64,000 nucleotides of DNA. It comes from an uncultured Pseudomonadota bacterium. Its GTDB lineage: Bacteria > Pseudomonadota > Gammaproteobacteria > Burkholderiales > Rhodocyclaceae. The notes beneath the pieces were generated by a model, which was given only the letters and a program-made list of their open reading frames with translations, did no database searches and was not told the origin of the DNA. Of this stretch, positions 21,310 through 30,813 are shown piece by piece. A program made the translations under genes and the position numbers. Where the stretch lies: positions 1 to 64,000 of the forward strand of contig CAMLHL010000003.1 of the NCBI GenBank assembly GCA_946479855.1. The letters are read 5' to 3'. Numbering within the stretch: position 1 is the stretch's first letter; every line of letters begins with the position of its first letter.

Positions 21310-22842
21310 TCAGGCGAACAGGCCGTGCAGAAACCAGCCTGCCGCGTTTCTGAAAACCCAGGCCCATTGCCCCTGCGGATTGCGGGCGACGAAATAGTCG
21401 CGCTGCACGTCACCGGCCGCCCCGTCTTCGCCTTCATCCCACCACCCGCTTTCCAGCCGTTCGGCCCGCGACAGCAGCTTGAGCGGGCCATGCCATTGCG
21501 GGCTGCCGGCCCGTTCGGCCAACGCCTGCGGCTCCGGCAGCAGCCATAGCGGACGGTACCGGCCAATGGCTCCAGCCGGCGAGAAAGCATTCCGCGAGGA
21601 AGCCGTCGTTGCGCCGAGTCCGTTCCGAGATCGCTTCGCCACGCTCACGGTATCAACGGCTGGCCCAGCGGTCGACGGCGAAAAACGGCCCAAACCAGAA
21701 GCTGCTTCCCGCGGCCGCGTGGCGCATTCCGGTCGATGGTCGGCAGCCTCGACCAGCGCCTGAACCATTCCCTCGCCCAACCGGGCGCGCAGGCGCTCCA
21801 GGCAGGCCGGCACCCCCTCGCCGGCGGCAGCCCGCGCGAACAAATGGGCGCTGGCACCGGGCGAAGCGACCAGTTCGTCGGCCTGCAGGCAGAGTGCTTC
21901 AACCGGGGCCCGCAGTTGCAGACGGCCGAGATGCTCGCGCAAGAGGCGCAGAAAACGCCCCTCGTCGGCTGCCGGCTCAGCGAAATTCAGGGCCAGCGCC
22001 GTCGGCGCAGCATCGTCATGGGTCAGTTGCAGGGTGCAGCGGCGCACCAGCAACTGCCGACCATACAGCCAGCCGGCCAGCGCCGCGAACAGTCGCTGAC
22101 CGGCGAAAAGCAGCGCCTCGGCATGCTCGACGCGGGCCGGCAACTCAATGTCCAAGGCAAAGCTTTCGGGAAAAACGAAAGTCTTTTGCGGATCAGCCAG
22201 CTCGCCCCAGGCTCGCGACAGATCCTCGACCGGCCCATTGCCGATGCGCCGCCGCAAGCCGGCACCAGGCATCTTGCACAGATCGCCAAGACGCCGCAAA
22301 CCGAAGGATTCCAGACGGTTCACCACTTCGGCCGGCCACTCCGGGATGGAGCAAGGCAAGTCGGCAAGCGCTGCCCGCAAGCCAGCCATGTCGACATTGA
22401 TGCCACGGTCAGCCTGCGCCAGCCAGGACGCTCCGAGCGGGGTCGGCGCGGCGGCCCAGCGGGCCGTGTAGGACTGTTCGGCACAACCAGCCAACACCGC
22501 GGCGATGATCGCCTGTGCTCCACCGAACAGGCGCAGGCAGCCGCCGATTTCAAGCAGCAGCGTAGCCGGCGGCTGCAGACTGATCGTCGGCGTGAAACGT
22601 CCGGCCCAGCAGGCCAGGCTGCCCAGCGCCTGCGATTCGCGCGCCGCATCGCGCTCGAAAACGGTCAGCCCCGGCTGCAAACCCAGTGCCGTCGACAATT
22701 TCTGCCCGGGACCAACCCCAGCCTCTAGCGCCGACTCGTCGGCGACCAGCACCCGGCCGCGAGCGACGACGGCGCTAGGCGGCTGGCGCAGCGGCAAGGC
22801 CTCGATCGGCAGCAAGGGAAAGTGCAGGGCCAGCCACAGCAC
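21310..22842 (-). CDS. imuB: ImuB, Y-family polymerase-like mutasome subunit
   Basis: ImuB is the catalytically inactive Y-family relative that ties DnaE2 to the beta clamp. The conserved start is a GTG at 22842 ([17 protein letters not shown]) with GGGAG upstream. The longer frame to 22965 runs into imuA. The 510-residue protein has the palm/finger-like region (VLVADESALEAGVGPGQ, FTPTISL, LLLEIGGCLRLFGG), helix-hairpin-helix LGDLCKMPGAGLRRRIG and an unstructured C-terminal part ending FRNAAGWFLHGLFA. The acidic metal ligands of active Y polymerases are not evident. It overlaps the end of imuA by 68 bases. Confidence 0.88.
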   Translation of the reverse strand: MLWLALHFPLLPIEALPLRQPPSAVVARGRVLVADESALEAGVGPGQKLSTALGLQPGLTVFERDAARESQALGSLACWAGRFTPTISLQPPATLLLEIGGCLRLFGGAQAIIAAVLAGCAEQSYTARWAAAPTPLGASWLAQADRGINVDMAGLRAALADLPCSIPEWPAEVVNRLESFGLRRLGDLCKMPGAGLRRRIGNGPVEDLSRAWGELADPQKTFVFPESFALDIELPARVEHAEALLFAGQRLFAALAGWLYGRQLLVRRCTLQLTHDDAAPTALALNFAEPAADEGRFLRLLREHLGRLQLRAPVEALCLQADELVASPGASAHLFARAAAGEGVPACLERLRARLGEGMVQALVEAADHRPECATRPREAASGLGRFSPSTAGPAVDTVSVAKRSRNGLGATTASSRNAFSPAGAIGRYRPLWLLPEPQALAERAGSPQWHGPLKLLSRAERLESGWWDEGEDGAAGDVQRDYFVARNPQGQWAWVFRNAAGWFLHGLFA

Positions 22843-23500
22843 GTGAAGTTCTCCCGGCAAAGGCAAGGGGACGAGGAACGGACAAGGCGAGCGGCCGGGA
22901 AACGGGCCGGCCGCGCCGTTTGACGATGCGTACCGACAAATCGTTGTCGCCGGCAGCCAGGGCAACGCGCAGCGGCGCCGGCGACGGTACCCGGAGTGCT
23001 ACGGTCGACCGCCACAAACAGGCAAAAACTGGCCGCCCCTCGGCGGCGACCTGCAGCCGGCGCAAGGCCCGGGCATCGATACCGGCCTCCGGCCAGGCCA
23101 GCACACCGGCAAAGCCGCCGCAAGCCAGCAACTGTTCGACGCACCAGGCGACCTGCCGGCCGGCGCGGACGACGAGCAGCCGCTCCAGCGCCAATCCGGC
23201 CGCCGCCCAGGCCGGGGCATGCGGTTGCCAAGGCGGCGCCACCAGGGCCAGCCAACCGCCAGCCGCCGATAGTTGGGCCAGCGCCGGCAGCAGCAGGCTC
23301 ATCTCGCCGACACCGCTACGGTCGACGAGAATTTCGGTCAGATTGCCGCGCGGCCAGCCTCCCCCCGGCAGTTCGGCATCAAGTTCGGCATAACCGCTCG
23401 GGATGGCACTTTCCGGCAACGCGGCCAGCGTGTCGCCGCGCCAGACATCGCCTCGGGCCAGCACATCTGCCAGGGCGAGCGGCGACGGCATGGCGGTCAT
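22775..23500 (-). CDS. imuA: ImuA, RecA-like SOS mutagenesis protein
   Basis: ImuA (SulA/RecA-like) is the third mutasome component. The 241-residue protein shows [28 protein letters not shown] near residue 32, and the typical late motif RIVKRRG near 207. Its start overlaps the lexA stop (ATGA), and its 3' end overlaps imuB by 68 bases, so translation of lexA, imuA and imuB is probably coupled. Two copies of the dispersed GTYGACCGYAGC motif lie within it, at 22998-23009 and 23315-23326. Confidence 0.88.
   Translation of the reverse strand: MTAMPSPLALADVLARGDVWRGDTLAALPESAIPSGYAELDAELPGGGWPRGNLTEILVDRSGVGEMSLLLPALAQLSAAGGWLALVAPPWQPHAPAWAAAGLALERLLVVRAGRQVAWCVEQLLACGGFAGVLAWPEAGIDARALRRLQVAAEGRPVFACLWRSTVALRVPSPAPLRVALAAGDNDLSVRIVKRRGRPVSRPLALSVPRPLAFAGRTSRAVAGPALSLAADRGLAAAPAA
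22998..23009 (-). repeat. Dispersed motif, exact (in imuA)
   Basis: The minus strand reads GTCGACCGTAGC. GGCAAAAA lies 12 bases away. Confidence 0.7.
23315..23326 (-). repeat. Dispersed motif, exact (in imuA)
   Basis: The minus strand reads GTCGACCGTAGC, inside the same gene as the copy at 22998. Confidence 0.7.
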
Positions 23501-24102
23501 GACAGCTTCGAAACGGCTCCGCGAATCAGGCCGACGGCGACGCCTTCGATGGCGAACTCGACCTCTTCCGGATTGACGATGATCGGCTCGAAATCGGGGT
23601 TCTCGGCAATCAGCCGGATCTGGCCGCCGCTACGTTCCAGGCGCTTGACGGTGACTTCCTCGTCGAGGCGGGCGACGACGATCTGGCCGTCGCGGACCTG
23701 CGTGGTCTTATGCACGGCGAGCAGGTCGCCGTCAAAGATCCCGGCATCGATCATCGACAGGCCGCGCACCTTGAGCAGGAAATCGGCTTTCGGCGAGAAC
23801 AGGCTGGCGTCCAGCGCATAGCGGCCCTGCACGTTCTCGACGGCGAGAATCGGCGAACCGGCAGCAACACTGCCGATCAACGGCAGGCCGAGTTGTTCGA
23901 CCAGCCGGATGCCGCGCGCCGAGCCGGGTTCGAGGACGATGGCGCCCTTCTTGGCCAGCGCCTTGAGGTGATCTTCGGCAGCATTGGGTGAAGCGAAGCC
24001 GAAGGCACTGGAGATTTCCATGCGTGTCGGCGGCGCGCCGAGCACTTCCAGCGTGCTCTTGATGAAGTCGAGAATTTCCTGCTGACGGGGCGTGAGTTTC
24101 AT
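23497..24102 (-). CDS. lexA: SOS repressor LexA
   Basis: LexA represses SOS genes and cleaves itself when RecA filaments form. The 201-residue protein has the N-terminal winged helix, the cleavage site A81-G82 (VAAGSP), the nucleophile Ser116 (GLSMIDAG) and Lys153 (TVKRL). A LexA box precedes it at 24129-24144. It heads the imuA-imuB-dnaE2 operon, the classical mutasome arrangement, so repressor and mutasome share one damage-induced transcript. Confidence 0.95.
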   Translation of the reverse strand: MKLTPRQQEILDFIKSTLEVLGAPPTRMEISSAFGFASPNAAEDHLKALAKKGAIVLEPGSARGIRLVEQLGLPLIGSVAAGSPILAVENVQGRYALDASLFSPKADFLLKVRGLSMIDAGIFDGDLLAVHKTTQVRDGQIVVARLDEEVTVKRLERSGGQIRLIAENPDFEPIIVNPEEVEFAIEGVAVGLIRGAVSKLS

Positions 24103-24128
24103 GGCCGGTCTCCGCTAAAAACCATTAG

Positions 24129-24144
24129 CTGTATTTTTGTACAG
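24129..24144 (-). promoter_or_regulatory. LexA box of the lexA-imuAB-dnaE2 operon
   Basis: The site is CTGTATTTTTGTACAG, an exact CTGT-N8-ACAG palindrome 26 bases upstream of the lexA ATG on the minus strand. It matches the proteobacterial LexA consensus and explains damage control of the whole operon. Confidence 0.9.
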
Positions 24145-24202
24145 TAATCCGTTTTTGGCAAGCGGAAAATCAGGCCATCTACATCACCGGGCAGCTATCC
24201 AA

Positions 24203-25321
24203 CTAGGTTTTGCAGAGCAGGGATGGATCTGCCGTGGCGCTATCCGCCATACGCTGCAGGTTTTCGATGACGCTGACGCTCGCGCGCTCCATCAGTTCGA
24301 GGTGCCGCAACATGGCATCGACATCGCCCCTCTGCCGGGCCTCCAGTGCGGTGATACCCATTTTGTGCACTTCGCTGTGTGGTGTCTCGATTTCGCGGTA
24401 GCCGGCCAGTCGGCTGAAACACTCCCGTCCTTCGCCTTCGTAATACCACTGGCCGAGCCGACAGGCGGTATGTGAAGCGACCTGATCGCTCTGGAGATCG
24501 AGCAAGCCGAACAGGCCCAGGTAAACCCTGAACTTGAAAACCAGGTGATCGACCTTGGCGACTTCGATGAAGCTCTTCAGGGCGCCGCTGGCAATCACTT
24601 CTTCCATTTTCCGGGAAAGCTGCATCAACTGCTGCATGTCCGCCGTTGCCCGGCTGCCGCGCTGGCTGAAATCGTCGGCGGTGCGCGACAGGATTTCCAT
24701 CGCGCCCTTGGCGGCCGAGGAGTTCTGGGTGATTCCTGAAACCAGGCCTTCGATATCGGCCGTCGCTTTCGAGGTGCGTTCGGCCAGTTTCCTGACCTCA
24801 TCGGCCACCACGGCGAAGCCGCGCCCCGACTCGCCGGCCCGGGCCGCCTCGATCGCCGCGTTGAGCGCCAGCAGATTGGTCTGGTCGGCGATTTCGTGGA
24901 TCAACTGGATGATCTTGCCGATTTCCCCGGCCTGCTGCGCCAACCCTTCGACCTCTTTGGCCGACACGGCCGAGTCTTCAGCCAGGCGATGCAGATTGCT
25001 GGCGATCTCGGTGATCGTCTGGCCACTGGCGATCGAAACCTCGGTCGCCGCGATGGCCTGGTTCCGTTCATCCTTGAGGACGGTCGCCATTTGCGCCAGG
25101 CTGCTCTGCGACCCCCCCAGCGTCTCGCTGAATGAAGCCAGATTGCGCAAGATGCCTTTCAGCGCATCGCACTCCTCGTCCTTCTGGCTCGCCGCATGCT
25201 GCTGTCGGCTCAACTCGCGCCGTAGCGCCTGAATTTCGGCCTCGAGGGCCATTTCCCTGGCGTGCGATTTCTCGAGATCCCGCCTCAACGCCGCCAGTTG
25301 CTTGCCGTTTGAAAAAAACAT
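24203..25321 (-). CDS. Cytoplasmic methyl-accepting chemotaxis protein with CZB domain
   Basis: This 372-residue soluble chemoreceptor has an N-terminal coiled coil (about residues 5-55), no membrane segment, and the MCP signalling hairpin with [41 protein letters not shown] (about 140-185). The C-terminal chemoreceptor zinc-binding (CZB) domain (about 245-360) has an early His, [10 protein letters not shown] and late His residues ([10 protein letters not shown]). CZB receptors sense zinc or oxidants such as hypochlorite. It lies alone, 100 bases from lexA, and is probably a single transcription unit. Confidence 0.9.
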   Translation of the reverse strand: MFFSNGKQLAALRRDLEKSHAREMALEAEIQALRRELSRQQHAASQKDEECDALKGILRNLASFSETLGGSQSSLAQMATVLKDERNQAIAATEVSIASGQTITEIASNLHRLAEDSAVSAKEVEGLAQQAGEIGKIIQLIHEIADQTNLLALNAAIEAARAGESGRGFAVVADEVRKLAERTSKATADIEGLVSGITQNSSAAKGAMEILSRTADDFSQRGSRATADMQQLMQLSRKMEEVIASGALKSFIEVAKVDHLVFKFRVYLGLFGLLDLQSDQVASHTACRLGQWYYEGEGRECFSRLAGYREIETPHSEVHKMGITALEARQRGDVDAMLRHLELMERASVSVIENLQRMADSATADPSLLCKT

Positions 25322-25442
25322 GGTCCCCTTGCTCCGTTTATCCGCTTAAAGCAGTCCACCCCTGCCGAAAGTTATAGTTTTTATACTGTACGGCATTCTC
25401 GCAATTCAAACGGCTTACTGCAAACGATGGAAGAATCTCGCC

Positions 25443-26795
25443 TCAGGTAGGCAAATCGAAGCCCTTCAGCTTGCGGAACATATCTACTGCGTAGGAGTCG
25501 GTCATGCCGGCAACGAAATCGGCCACCTGCAGCAGGCGGATGTAGGGGTCGGCATCCGGCTCGCCGCCATGGCCGAGAAACTGGGTGGGCAAGAGCTTGA
25601 GCAGCATGCGTTCGCGGGTCGTGAAGCGGACCCCCTCGACCCCTGCCCTCGCCTCGACCGCATTGGTAAACAAGCCCAGCAAGGCGCCGAGCACCTCGAA
25701 GCCGGCGGTTTCGATCTCCAGCGCCGGCCGGGCGGTGTAGATGGTGTCCTTGGCCAACTTGAGAATCGCCTGCAGGGGGTGGGCGATCGGTGAATTTTCG
25801 AGCAGTTCGTCGTCGAACTCGCCGCTCAGGATGGCATTCTCGTTTTCCAGGAAGACCGCCGCGGCGCTTTCCAGCAACCGGCCGATGGCCTTGGCACGCA
25901 GGTATTCGAGGCGCTCCTTCGGGTCGTGCAGGCGATCCAGCCGGCCGCCGCTGACCGTGTTGCCGGCCAAGTCGCCGAGCAGGCATTCGGCGTCCTTGTA
26001 GGGCACGAAACCGAGCCGGGCGGCGTCTTCCAGATCGACGATCAGGTAGCAGGTGTCGTCGGCCACCTCGACCAGGAAGGCCAACGGATGGCGCCGCCAG
26101 GCAGTGCCGGGAATTCGCTCGACCAGGCCGGTCGACCGTGCGACTTGGCGGAAATTGTCGATGTCCTGCTGGAAGAAACCGAACTTCTTGCCGCTCTTGC
26201 CGTCGAGTTCGTTCTCCAGATGCGACGGCCGCGGATACTTGGTGAAGGTCGCCAGCACGGCGCTGCTCAATTGCAGCCCCCCCGGATTGGCCGGGCTCTG
26301 CAGCCGGCTGACAATGCGAAAGCCCTGGGCGTTGCCCTCGTAGCGCTCGAAGTCGGCCTTCTGGGCGGGCGTGAAGTCGTGACGCTCGAGCAGGCCGGAA
26401 TTGCGGAACCACTCGCGGATGGCATCCTCGCCGGCATGGCCGAAGGGCGGGTTGCCGATGTCGTGGGCCAGACAGGCGGCAGCGACGATCGCCCCAAAAT
26501 CACCCGACTCGACATGCTGCAGGCCGTGCCGGGCGATGATCTCGCGGCCGACCACGGCGCCCAGCGAGCGGCCGACGCAACTGGCTTCCAGGCTATGTGT
26601 CAGGCGGGTGCGGACATAATCGCTCTTGGAAAGCGGGAATACCTGCGTCTTGTCCTTCATGCGCCGGAAGGCGGAAGTAAAGACGATGCGGTCGTAGTCC
26701 TGCTGGAACGCCGTGCGTTCGGCCGTTCCCGGCGCCCGGCCGGCGCCCAGGCGTTCGCTCGACAGCAGTTTTTCCCAGATTTTTCGTTGGCCCAT
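25443..26795 (-). CDS. dgt: Deoxyguanosinetriphosphate triphosphohydrolase-like protein
   Basis: Dgt-family enzymes hydrolyse dNTPs to nucleoside and triphosphate. The 450-residue protein has the HD metal-binding core RTRLTHSLEA (His), CLAHDIGNPPFGHAGE (HD pair near residue 115) and a late Asp in FLVEVADDTCYLIVD. It is shorter than E. coli Dgt (505 aa) and closer to the dNTPase group often called dgt-like. It follows a thioesterase gene after 35 bases. Confidence 0.88.
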   Translation of the reverse strand: MGQRKIWEKLLSSERLGAGRAPGTAERTAFQQDYDRIVFTSAFRRMKDKTQVFPLSKSDYVRTRLTHSLEASCVGRSLGAVVGREIIARHGLQHVESGDFGAIVAAACLAHDIGNPPFGHAGEDAIREWFRNSGLLERHDFTPAQKADFERYEGNAQGFRIVSRLQSPANPGGLQLSSAVLATFTKYPRPSHLENELDGKSGKKFGFFQQDIDNFRQVARSTGLVERIPGTAWRRHPLAFLVEVADDTCYLIVDLEDAARLGFVPYKDAECLLGDLAGNTVSGGRLDRLHDPKERLEYLRAKAIGRLLESAAAVFLENENAILSGEFDDELLENSPIAHPLQAILKLAKDTIYTARPALEIETAGFEVLGALLGLFTNAVEARAGVEGVRFTTRERMLLKLLPTQFLGHGGEPDADPYIRLLQVADFVAGMTDSYAVDMFRKLKGFDLPT

Positions 26796-26830
26796 GCTCT
26801 TTGGATTCGACGATGCGATGGGCTGCGAGT

Positions 26831-27241
26831 TTATCCTGCTTCCAGCGCTCTCCGCACGTGATCCGGCACCGGCACCGATTTCCCGGTCAGCGTATTCATC
26901 CAGACCACCTTGGCGGCGCCTTCGGCATAAAGCTTTTCGTCGCCCTCGATGCGCATTTCAACATAGGTCTGGAAACTGGAGCGGCCGATGGTGCCGACAA
27001 AGGTGCGCACCTCGACCAGCCCCGGGTAAGTCATCGGCACCAGGAAGGTGCAGCTGGCGTTGATGATCACCGGCCCGTCGCCACCCGGCCGGACCTGGAG
27101 GCCCATCTGCTCCAGCCACTCGACCCGCGCCTGCTCCATGTAGCGGAAATAGACGGTGTTATTGACGTGCCCGTAGGCATCCATGTCGCCCCAGCGGATG
27201 GGCATTTTCGTGACGTGGATAAGTTTCTTGCGATGTTCCAT
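26831..27241 (-). CDS. Acyl-CoA thioesterase, 4HBT/YbgC-like
   Basis: This 136-residue hot-dog protein has the 4-hydroxybenzoyl-CoA-thioesterase signature RWGDMDAYGHVNNTVYFRYMEQARVEWL, including the catalytic Asp. It is predicted to hydrolyse acyl-CoA esters; the substrate is unknown. It is divergent from the ETF-ubiquinone oxidoreductase gene, with an 84-base promoter region between, and precedes dgt. Confidence 0.88.
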   Translation of the reverse strand: MEHRKKLIHVTKMPIRWGDMDAYGHVNNTVYFRYMEQARVEWLEQMGLQVRPGGDGPVIINASCTFLVPMTYPGLVEVRTFVGTIGRSSFQTYVEMRIEGDEKLYAEGAAKVVWMNTLTGKSVPVPDHVRRALEAG

Positions 27242-27325
27242 AAGGCTATTCTTTCAGGGGTTGCCGAATATTTTTCCATACTGTACCGTATTGAAAACAG
27301 ACCCACAATAATTCAAGGAAACAGC

Positions 27326-28972
27326 ATGCAACGCGAATCCATGGAGTTCGACGTCGTCATCGTCGGCGGCGGCCCGGCCGGGCTGGCCTCGGCGATCCGC
27401 CTGAAACAGCGGGCCGCCGAGCAAGGCCGCGAGCTCTCGGTCTGCCTGATCGAAAAAGGGGCCGAGATCGGTGCCCATATCCTTTCCGGCGCCGTCATGG
27501 ACCCGCGCGCCCTGTCCGAACTGCTGCCGAACTGGCAGCAAGACGGCGCCCCGCTCAATGCGCCGGTGACCGAGGACCGTTTCTTCATCCTCAGCGAAGA
27601 CGCTTCGACCCGGGTGCCGAACAGCCTGTTGCCCAAGTGCTTCCACAACGAAGGCAACTACGTCATCTCGCTGGGCAATCTCTGCCGCTGGCTGGGCGAA
27701 CAGGCCGAGGCGCTCGGCGTCGACATCTACCCCGGCTTTGCCGGCGCCGAAGTGCTGTTCGACGAGAACGGCGCCGTCAAGGGCGTCGCCACCGGCGACA
27801 TGGGCCGCCACCGCGACGGCTCCGAAGGCCCCAACTTCCAGCCGGGCATGGAACTGCACGGCAAATATACCTTTTTCGCCGAAGGCTGCCGCGGCCATCT
27901 CGGCAAGCAGCTCGAAGCGCACTTCAAGCTGCGCGACGACGTCGATCCGCAAACCTACGGCATCGGTCTCAAGGAACTGTGGGAAATCCAGCCGGAAAAT
28001 CATCAGCCCGGTCTGGTCGTCCATAGCGGCGGCTGGCCGATGGACAACGCCACCTACGGCGGTGGCTTCCTCTATCACCTGGAGGACAACCAAGTCGCCG
28101 TCGGTTTCGTCGTCGGCCTCGGCTACAGCAACCCGCACCTCTCGCCCTACGAGGAATTCCAGCGTTACAAGACGCATCCGGAAATCCGCAAATTCCTCGC
28201 CGGCGGCAAGCGCATTGCCTACGGCGCCCGGGCGCTGACCGCCGGTGGCCTGCAATCGCTGCCCAAGCTGGTGTTCCCCGGCGGCGTGCTGGTCGGCGAC
28301 GATGCAGGATTCCTCAACGCCGCCCGCATCAAGGGTTCGCACTGCGCCATCAAGTCCGGCATGCTGGCCGCCGAAGCCTGCTTCGATGCCTTGGCCGAAG
28401 AACGCCAGCGCGACGAATTGAGCACCTACCCGGCCGCCTTCAAAAAGAGCTGGCTGTTCGACGAACTGCACCAGGCACGCAATTTCAAGCCATGGATGAA
28501 CAAGGGCCTGAAGCTCGGGTCGATCATGTTCGGTATCGACCAGATCATTTTCGGCGGCAAGGCGCCGTGGACCCTGCACAACCGCACGCCCGACCACGCC
28601 AAGCTGAAGCCGGCCGCCGCATGCGCGCCGATCGCCTACCCGAAACCGGATGGCGTGATCACTTTCGATCGCCTGTCCTCGGTCTTTCTGTCCAGCACCA
28701 ATCACGAGGAAGATCAGCCCTGCCATCTGCAGTTAAAGGATGCCACGGTCCCCGTCTCCGTCAATCTGGCGCAATACGACGCACCTGAGCAACGCTACTG
28801 TCCGGCCGGCGTCTATGAGATCCTGCGCGACGACAACGGCGGCAACCCGCGCCTGCAGATCAACGCGCAGAACTGCGTGCACTGCAAGACCTGCGATATC
28901 AAGGACCCGACGCAGAACATCAACTGGGTCGTGCCGCAGGGCGGCGAAGGGCCAACCTACCCGAATATGTAG
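27326..28972 (+). CDS. Electron-transfer flavoprotein-ubiquinone oxidoreductase
   Basis: ETF-QO carries electrons from ETF, reduced by acyl-CoA dehydrogenases, to ubiquinone in the membrane. The 548-residue protein begins MQRESMEFDVVIVGGGPAGLASAIRLKQ (FAD Rossmann motif), has IGLKELWEI and GGFLYHLEDNQVAVGFVVGLGY in the middle, and a C-terminal 4Fe-4S ferredoxin part with CPAGVYEI, CVHCKTCDIKDP and GGEGPTYPNM. The ATG at 27326 is preferred because AAGGAA lies just upstream; the frame otherwise runs back to 26801 through the divergent thioesterase gene. It supports fatty-acid or amino-acid oxidation. Confidence 0.95.
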   Translation: MQRESMEFDVVIVGGGPAGLASAIRLKQRAAEQGRELSVCLIEKGAEIGAHILSGAVMDPRALSELLPNWQQDGAPLNAPVTEDRFFILSEDASTRVPNSLLPKCFHNEGNYVISLGNLCRWLGEQAEALGVDIYPGFAGAEVLFDENGAVKGVATGDMGRHRDGSEGPNFQPGMELHGKYTFFAEGCRGHLGKQLEAHFKLRDDVDPQTYGIGLKELWEIQPENHQPGLVVHSGGWPMDNATYGGGFLYHLEDNQVAVGFVVGLGYSNPHLSPYEEFQRYKTHPEIRKFLAGGKRIAYGARALTAGGLQSLPKLVFPGGVLVGDDAGFLNAARIKGSHCAIKSGMLAAEACFDALAEERQRDELSTYPAAFKKSWLFDELHQARNFKPWMNKGLKLGSIMFGIDQIIFGGKAPWTLHNRTPDHAKLKPAAACAPIAYPKPDGVITFDRLSSVFLSSTNHEEDQPCHLQLKDATVPVSVNLAQYDAPEQRYCPAGVYEILRDDNGGNPRLQINAQNCVHCKTCDIKDPTQNINWVVPQGGEGPTYPNM

Positions 28973-29022
28973 GATGTCGGCCGAAACCACGTTCGCATGC
29001 CGCGAAACGTGATTTCCCGGTT

Positions 29023-29028
29023 TATAAT
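29023..29028 (+). promoter_or_regulatory. Probable -10 element of fabI
   Basis: A perfect TATAAT sits 32 bases before the fabI ATG. The -35 region is weak. AAAGGGAG at 29046-29053 is a good ribosome binding site. Confidence 0.5.
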
Positions 29029-29060
29029 CCGCTGGCTAAACCCCAAAGGGAGAACAACAC

Positions 29061-29858
29061 ATGGGCTTTCTCGCCGACAAGAAAATTCTGATCACCGGTC
29101 TGCTGTCCAAGCACTCCATCGCCTACGGCATCGCCAAGGCCTGCCACCGTGAAGGCGCGCAACTCGCCTTCACCTACCAGAACGAGCGCTTCGAAGACCG
29201 TATCAAGAAGTTCGCTGCCGAATTTAGCAGCGACATCACCATTCCGGTCGACGTTGCCAGTGATGAACAAATCACCAACCTGTTCGTCGAACTCGCCAAG
29301 CGCTGGGACGGCCTGGACGGCCTGGTGCACTCCATTGCCTACGCCCCGACCGAAGCGATCGAAGGCGATTTCCTGAACGGCATCTCGCGCGAGGCCTTCC
29401 GCATCGCCCACGAGATCTCGTCGTACAGCTACCCGGCGCTGGTCAAGGCCGCCCGGCCGATGATGCAGGGCCGCAAGAGCGCCGCACTGGCCCTCTCCTA
29501 TCTCGGCGCCGAGCGCACCATGCCGAACTACAACACCATGGGCCTGGCCAAGGCCAGCCTCGAAGCGGCCACCCGCTACCTGGCTTTCTGCCTCGGCCCT
29601 GAAGGCATCCGCGCCAACGCCATCTCGGCCGGTCCGATCAAGACTCTGGCCGCTTCCGGCATCGGCAATTTCGGCAAGCTGCTCGCCTACAACTCGCACA
29701 ATGCCCCGCTGCGCCGCAACGTGACCATCGAAGAAGTCGGCAACGCCGCCGCCTTCATGCTCTCCGACCTGGCCAGCGGCATCACCGGCGAAATCCTCTA
29801 TGTCGACGGCGGCATGAACACCACCGCTCTCGGCAACGCCGACCCGCTGCCGGCCTGA
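29061..29858 (+). CDS. fabI: Enoyl-[acyl-carrier-protein] reductase FabI (NADH)
   Basis: FabI catalyses the last reduction of each fatty-acid elongation cycle. The 265-residue short-chain dehydrogenase has [12 protein letters not shown] near residue 16, the YxxxxxxK catalytic pair in [12 protein letters not shown] (the FabI spacing) and [19 protein letters not shown]. It is a single gene followed by a strong bidirectional terminator at 29892-29919. Confidence 0.96.
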   Translation: MGFLADKKILITGLLSKHSIAYGIAKACHREGAQLAFTYQNERFEDRIKKFAAEFSSDITIPVDVASDEQITNLFVELAKRWDGLDGLVHSIAYAPTEAIEGDFLNGISREAFRIAHEISSYSYPALVKAARPMMQGRKSAALALSYLGAERTMPNYNTMGLAKASLEAATRYLAFCLGPEGIRANAISAGPIKTLAASGIGNFGKLLAYNSHNAPLRRNVTIEEVGNAAAFMLSDLASGITGEILYVDGGMNTTALGNADPLPA

Positions 29859-29865
29859 GCCATGG

Positions 29866-29877
29866 GCTGCGGTCGAC
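29866..29877 (-). repeat. Dispersed motif, exact (after fabI)
   Basis: The minus strand reads GTCGACCGCAGC. It lies between the fabI stop and the terminator, next to AAAAA. Confidence 0.7.
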
Positions 29878-29891
29878 CCGCGCCAAGCCCG

Positions 29892-29919
29892 AAAAACGAC
29901 CCGCCCGCGGGTCGTTTTT
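29892..29919. terminator. Bidirectional terminator after fabI
   Basis: Perfect 13-base arms AAAAACGACCCGC (29892-29904) and GCGGGTCGTTTTT (29907-29919) with a 2-base loop serve both fabI (plus) and the TauE-like gene (minus). The dispersed motif copy at 29866-29877 lies immediately upstream. Confidence 0.9.
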
Positions 29920-29960
29920 TATTGCCCGACCCCCAGGGCAGCGTTGCACGCTATTCGGCA

Positions 29961-30722
29961 CTAGCCCAGGCAGCGCAGCATCAAGGCCAGTCCGCTCAGG
30001 ACCAACAAACCGTTGAGCAGGACGAACAGCTGCTCCCGCGACAGCCGCAAATCCAGATGGCGGCCCAGCCACATCCCCGTATAAGCCGCCGGCGCGAGCA
30101 ATAGCACCGTACCCAGCAAGGCGCTATCGATCAGGCCGGCCAGGCTGCACAGCAGCACCCGCCAGGCCGTCGACAGCGCGATCAGCACCGCCTGCGTCGC
30201 CCGGAAGGCATCCCGCTCGAGCCGGCGCTCCAGATAGCTGGCATAGACAAAACCGCCGCTGCCGAACAAGCCGCCCAGAAATCCACCGAACAAACCGATG
30301 CCGAGAGCCGTGTACGACCGGTGTTGTGTTCCCTTCCGCCCGGTACCTTGTGAGCGCAGGCCGCGGCAGCCCTGCGCCATCACAAAAATGCCGAGCAACG
30401 CAGCCATCACCTGGAGTGGCAGCCAGGCCAGCGCCAGCACCCCGGCGACCTGGCCGAGCAACATGCTCGGCAACAGGCGGTAGAGTTCGCTACGGTCAAC
30501 GGCCTGACGCGCCCGAAAACCACGCGCCGCCGAGCCGACACAGTCGAGCATCGCCAGCAGCGGAATGACCTGCGCCACCGGCATCACCATGGCCAGCGGC
30601 GCACTGGCCAGCAGTCCCGAGCCGAAGCCGACCAGGCTGAATACCAGATAGGCCAGCACCAGCGTGGCAACGGCCAGAAGCAGCAGTGATGGCAAATTGA
30701 AATCGAGCAGCCCGATCCCCAT
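29961..30722 (-). CDS. TauE/SafE family anion exporter
   Basis: This 253-residue integral membrane protein of about eight hydrophobic segments belongs to the TauE/SafE family (PF01925). It has the repeated LVGFGSGLLA-like and FGGFLGGLFGSGGF elements. Members are predicted sulfite, sulfoacetate or related organic-anion exporters; this one's substrate is unknown. It is divergent from a LysR gene and may be its target. One dispersed motif copy (30489-30500) codes for AVDRSEL in a cytoplasmic loop. Confidence 0.85.
   Translation of the reverse strand: MGIGLLDFNLPSLLLLAVATLVLAYLVFSLVGFGSGLLASAPLAMVMPVAQVIPLLAMLDCVGSAARGFRARQAVDRSELYRLLPSMLLGQVAGVLALAWLPLQVMAALLGIFVMAQGCRGLRSQGTGRKGTQHRSYTALGIGLFGGFLGGLFGSGGFVYASYLERRLERDAFRATQAVLIALSTAWRVLLCSLAGLIDSALLGTVLLLAPAAYTGMWLGRHLDLRLSREQLFVLLNGLLVLSGLALMLRCLG
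30489..30500 (-). repeat. Dispersed motif, exact (in TauE-like gene)
   Basis: The minus strand reads GTTGACCGTAGC and codes for VDRS. CGAAAA follows on the plus strand 12 bases away. Confidence 0.7.
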
Positions 30723-30741
30723 ACATTTCTCCGCTTGAACA

Positions 30742-30774
30742 ATACGCTGAGTATGTCGGTGGCCAACCTATAAT
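30742..30774. promoter_or_regulatory. Divergent promoter region between TauE-like and LysR genes
   Basis: ATACGCTGAGTAT (30742-30754) is an imperfect inverted repeat with the T-N11-A look of a LysR site, and a TATAAT lies at 30769-30774, 40 bases before the LysR ATG. This suggests that the regulator controls both genes. Not tested against a matrix. Confidence 0.45.
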
Positions 30775-30813
30775 ACGAATATCAAATATCTACCGCTGAG
30801 ATACCAAAAAAGC

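Noticed and set aside
27280..27300. CTGTACCGTATTGAAAACAG before the ETF-QO gene as a LexA box
   Set aside because: The spacing between CTGT and ACAG is 12, not 8, so it does not fit the LexA consensus.
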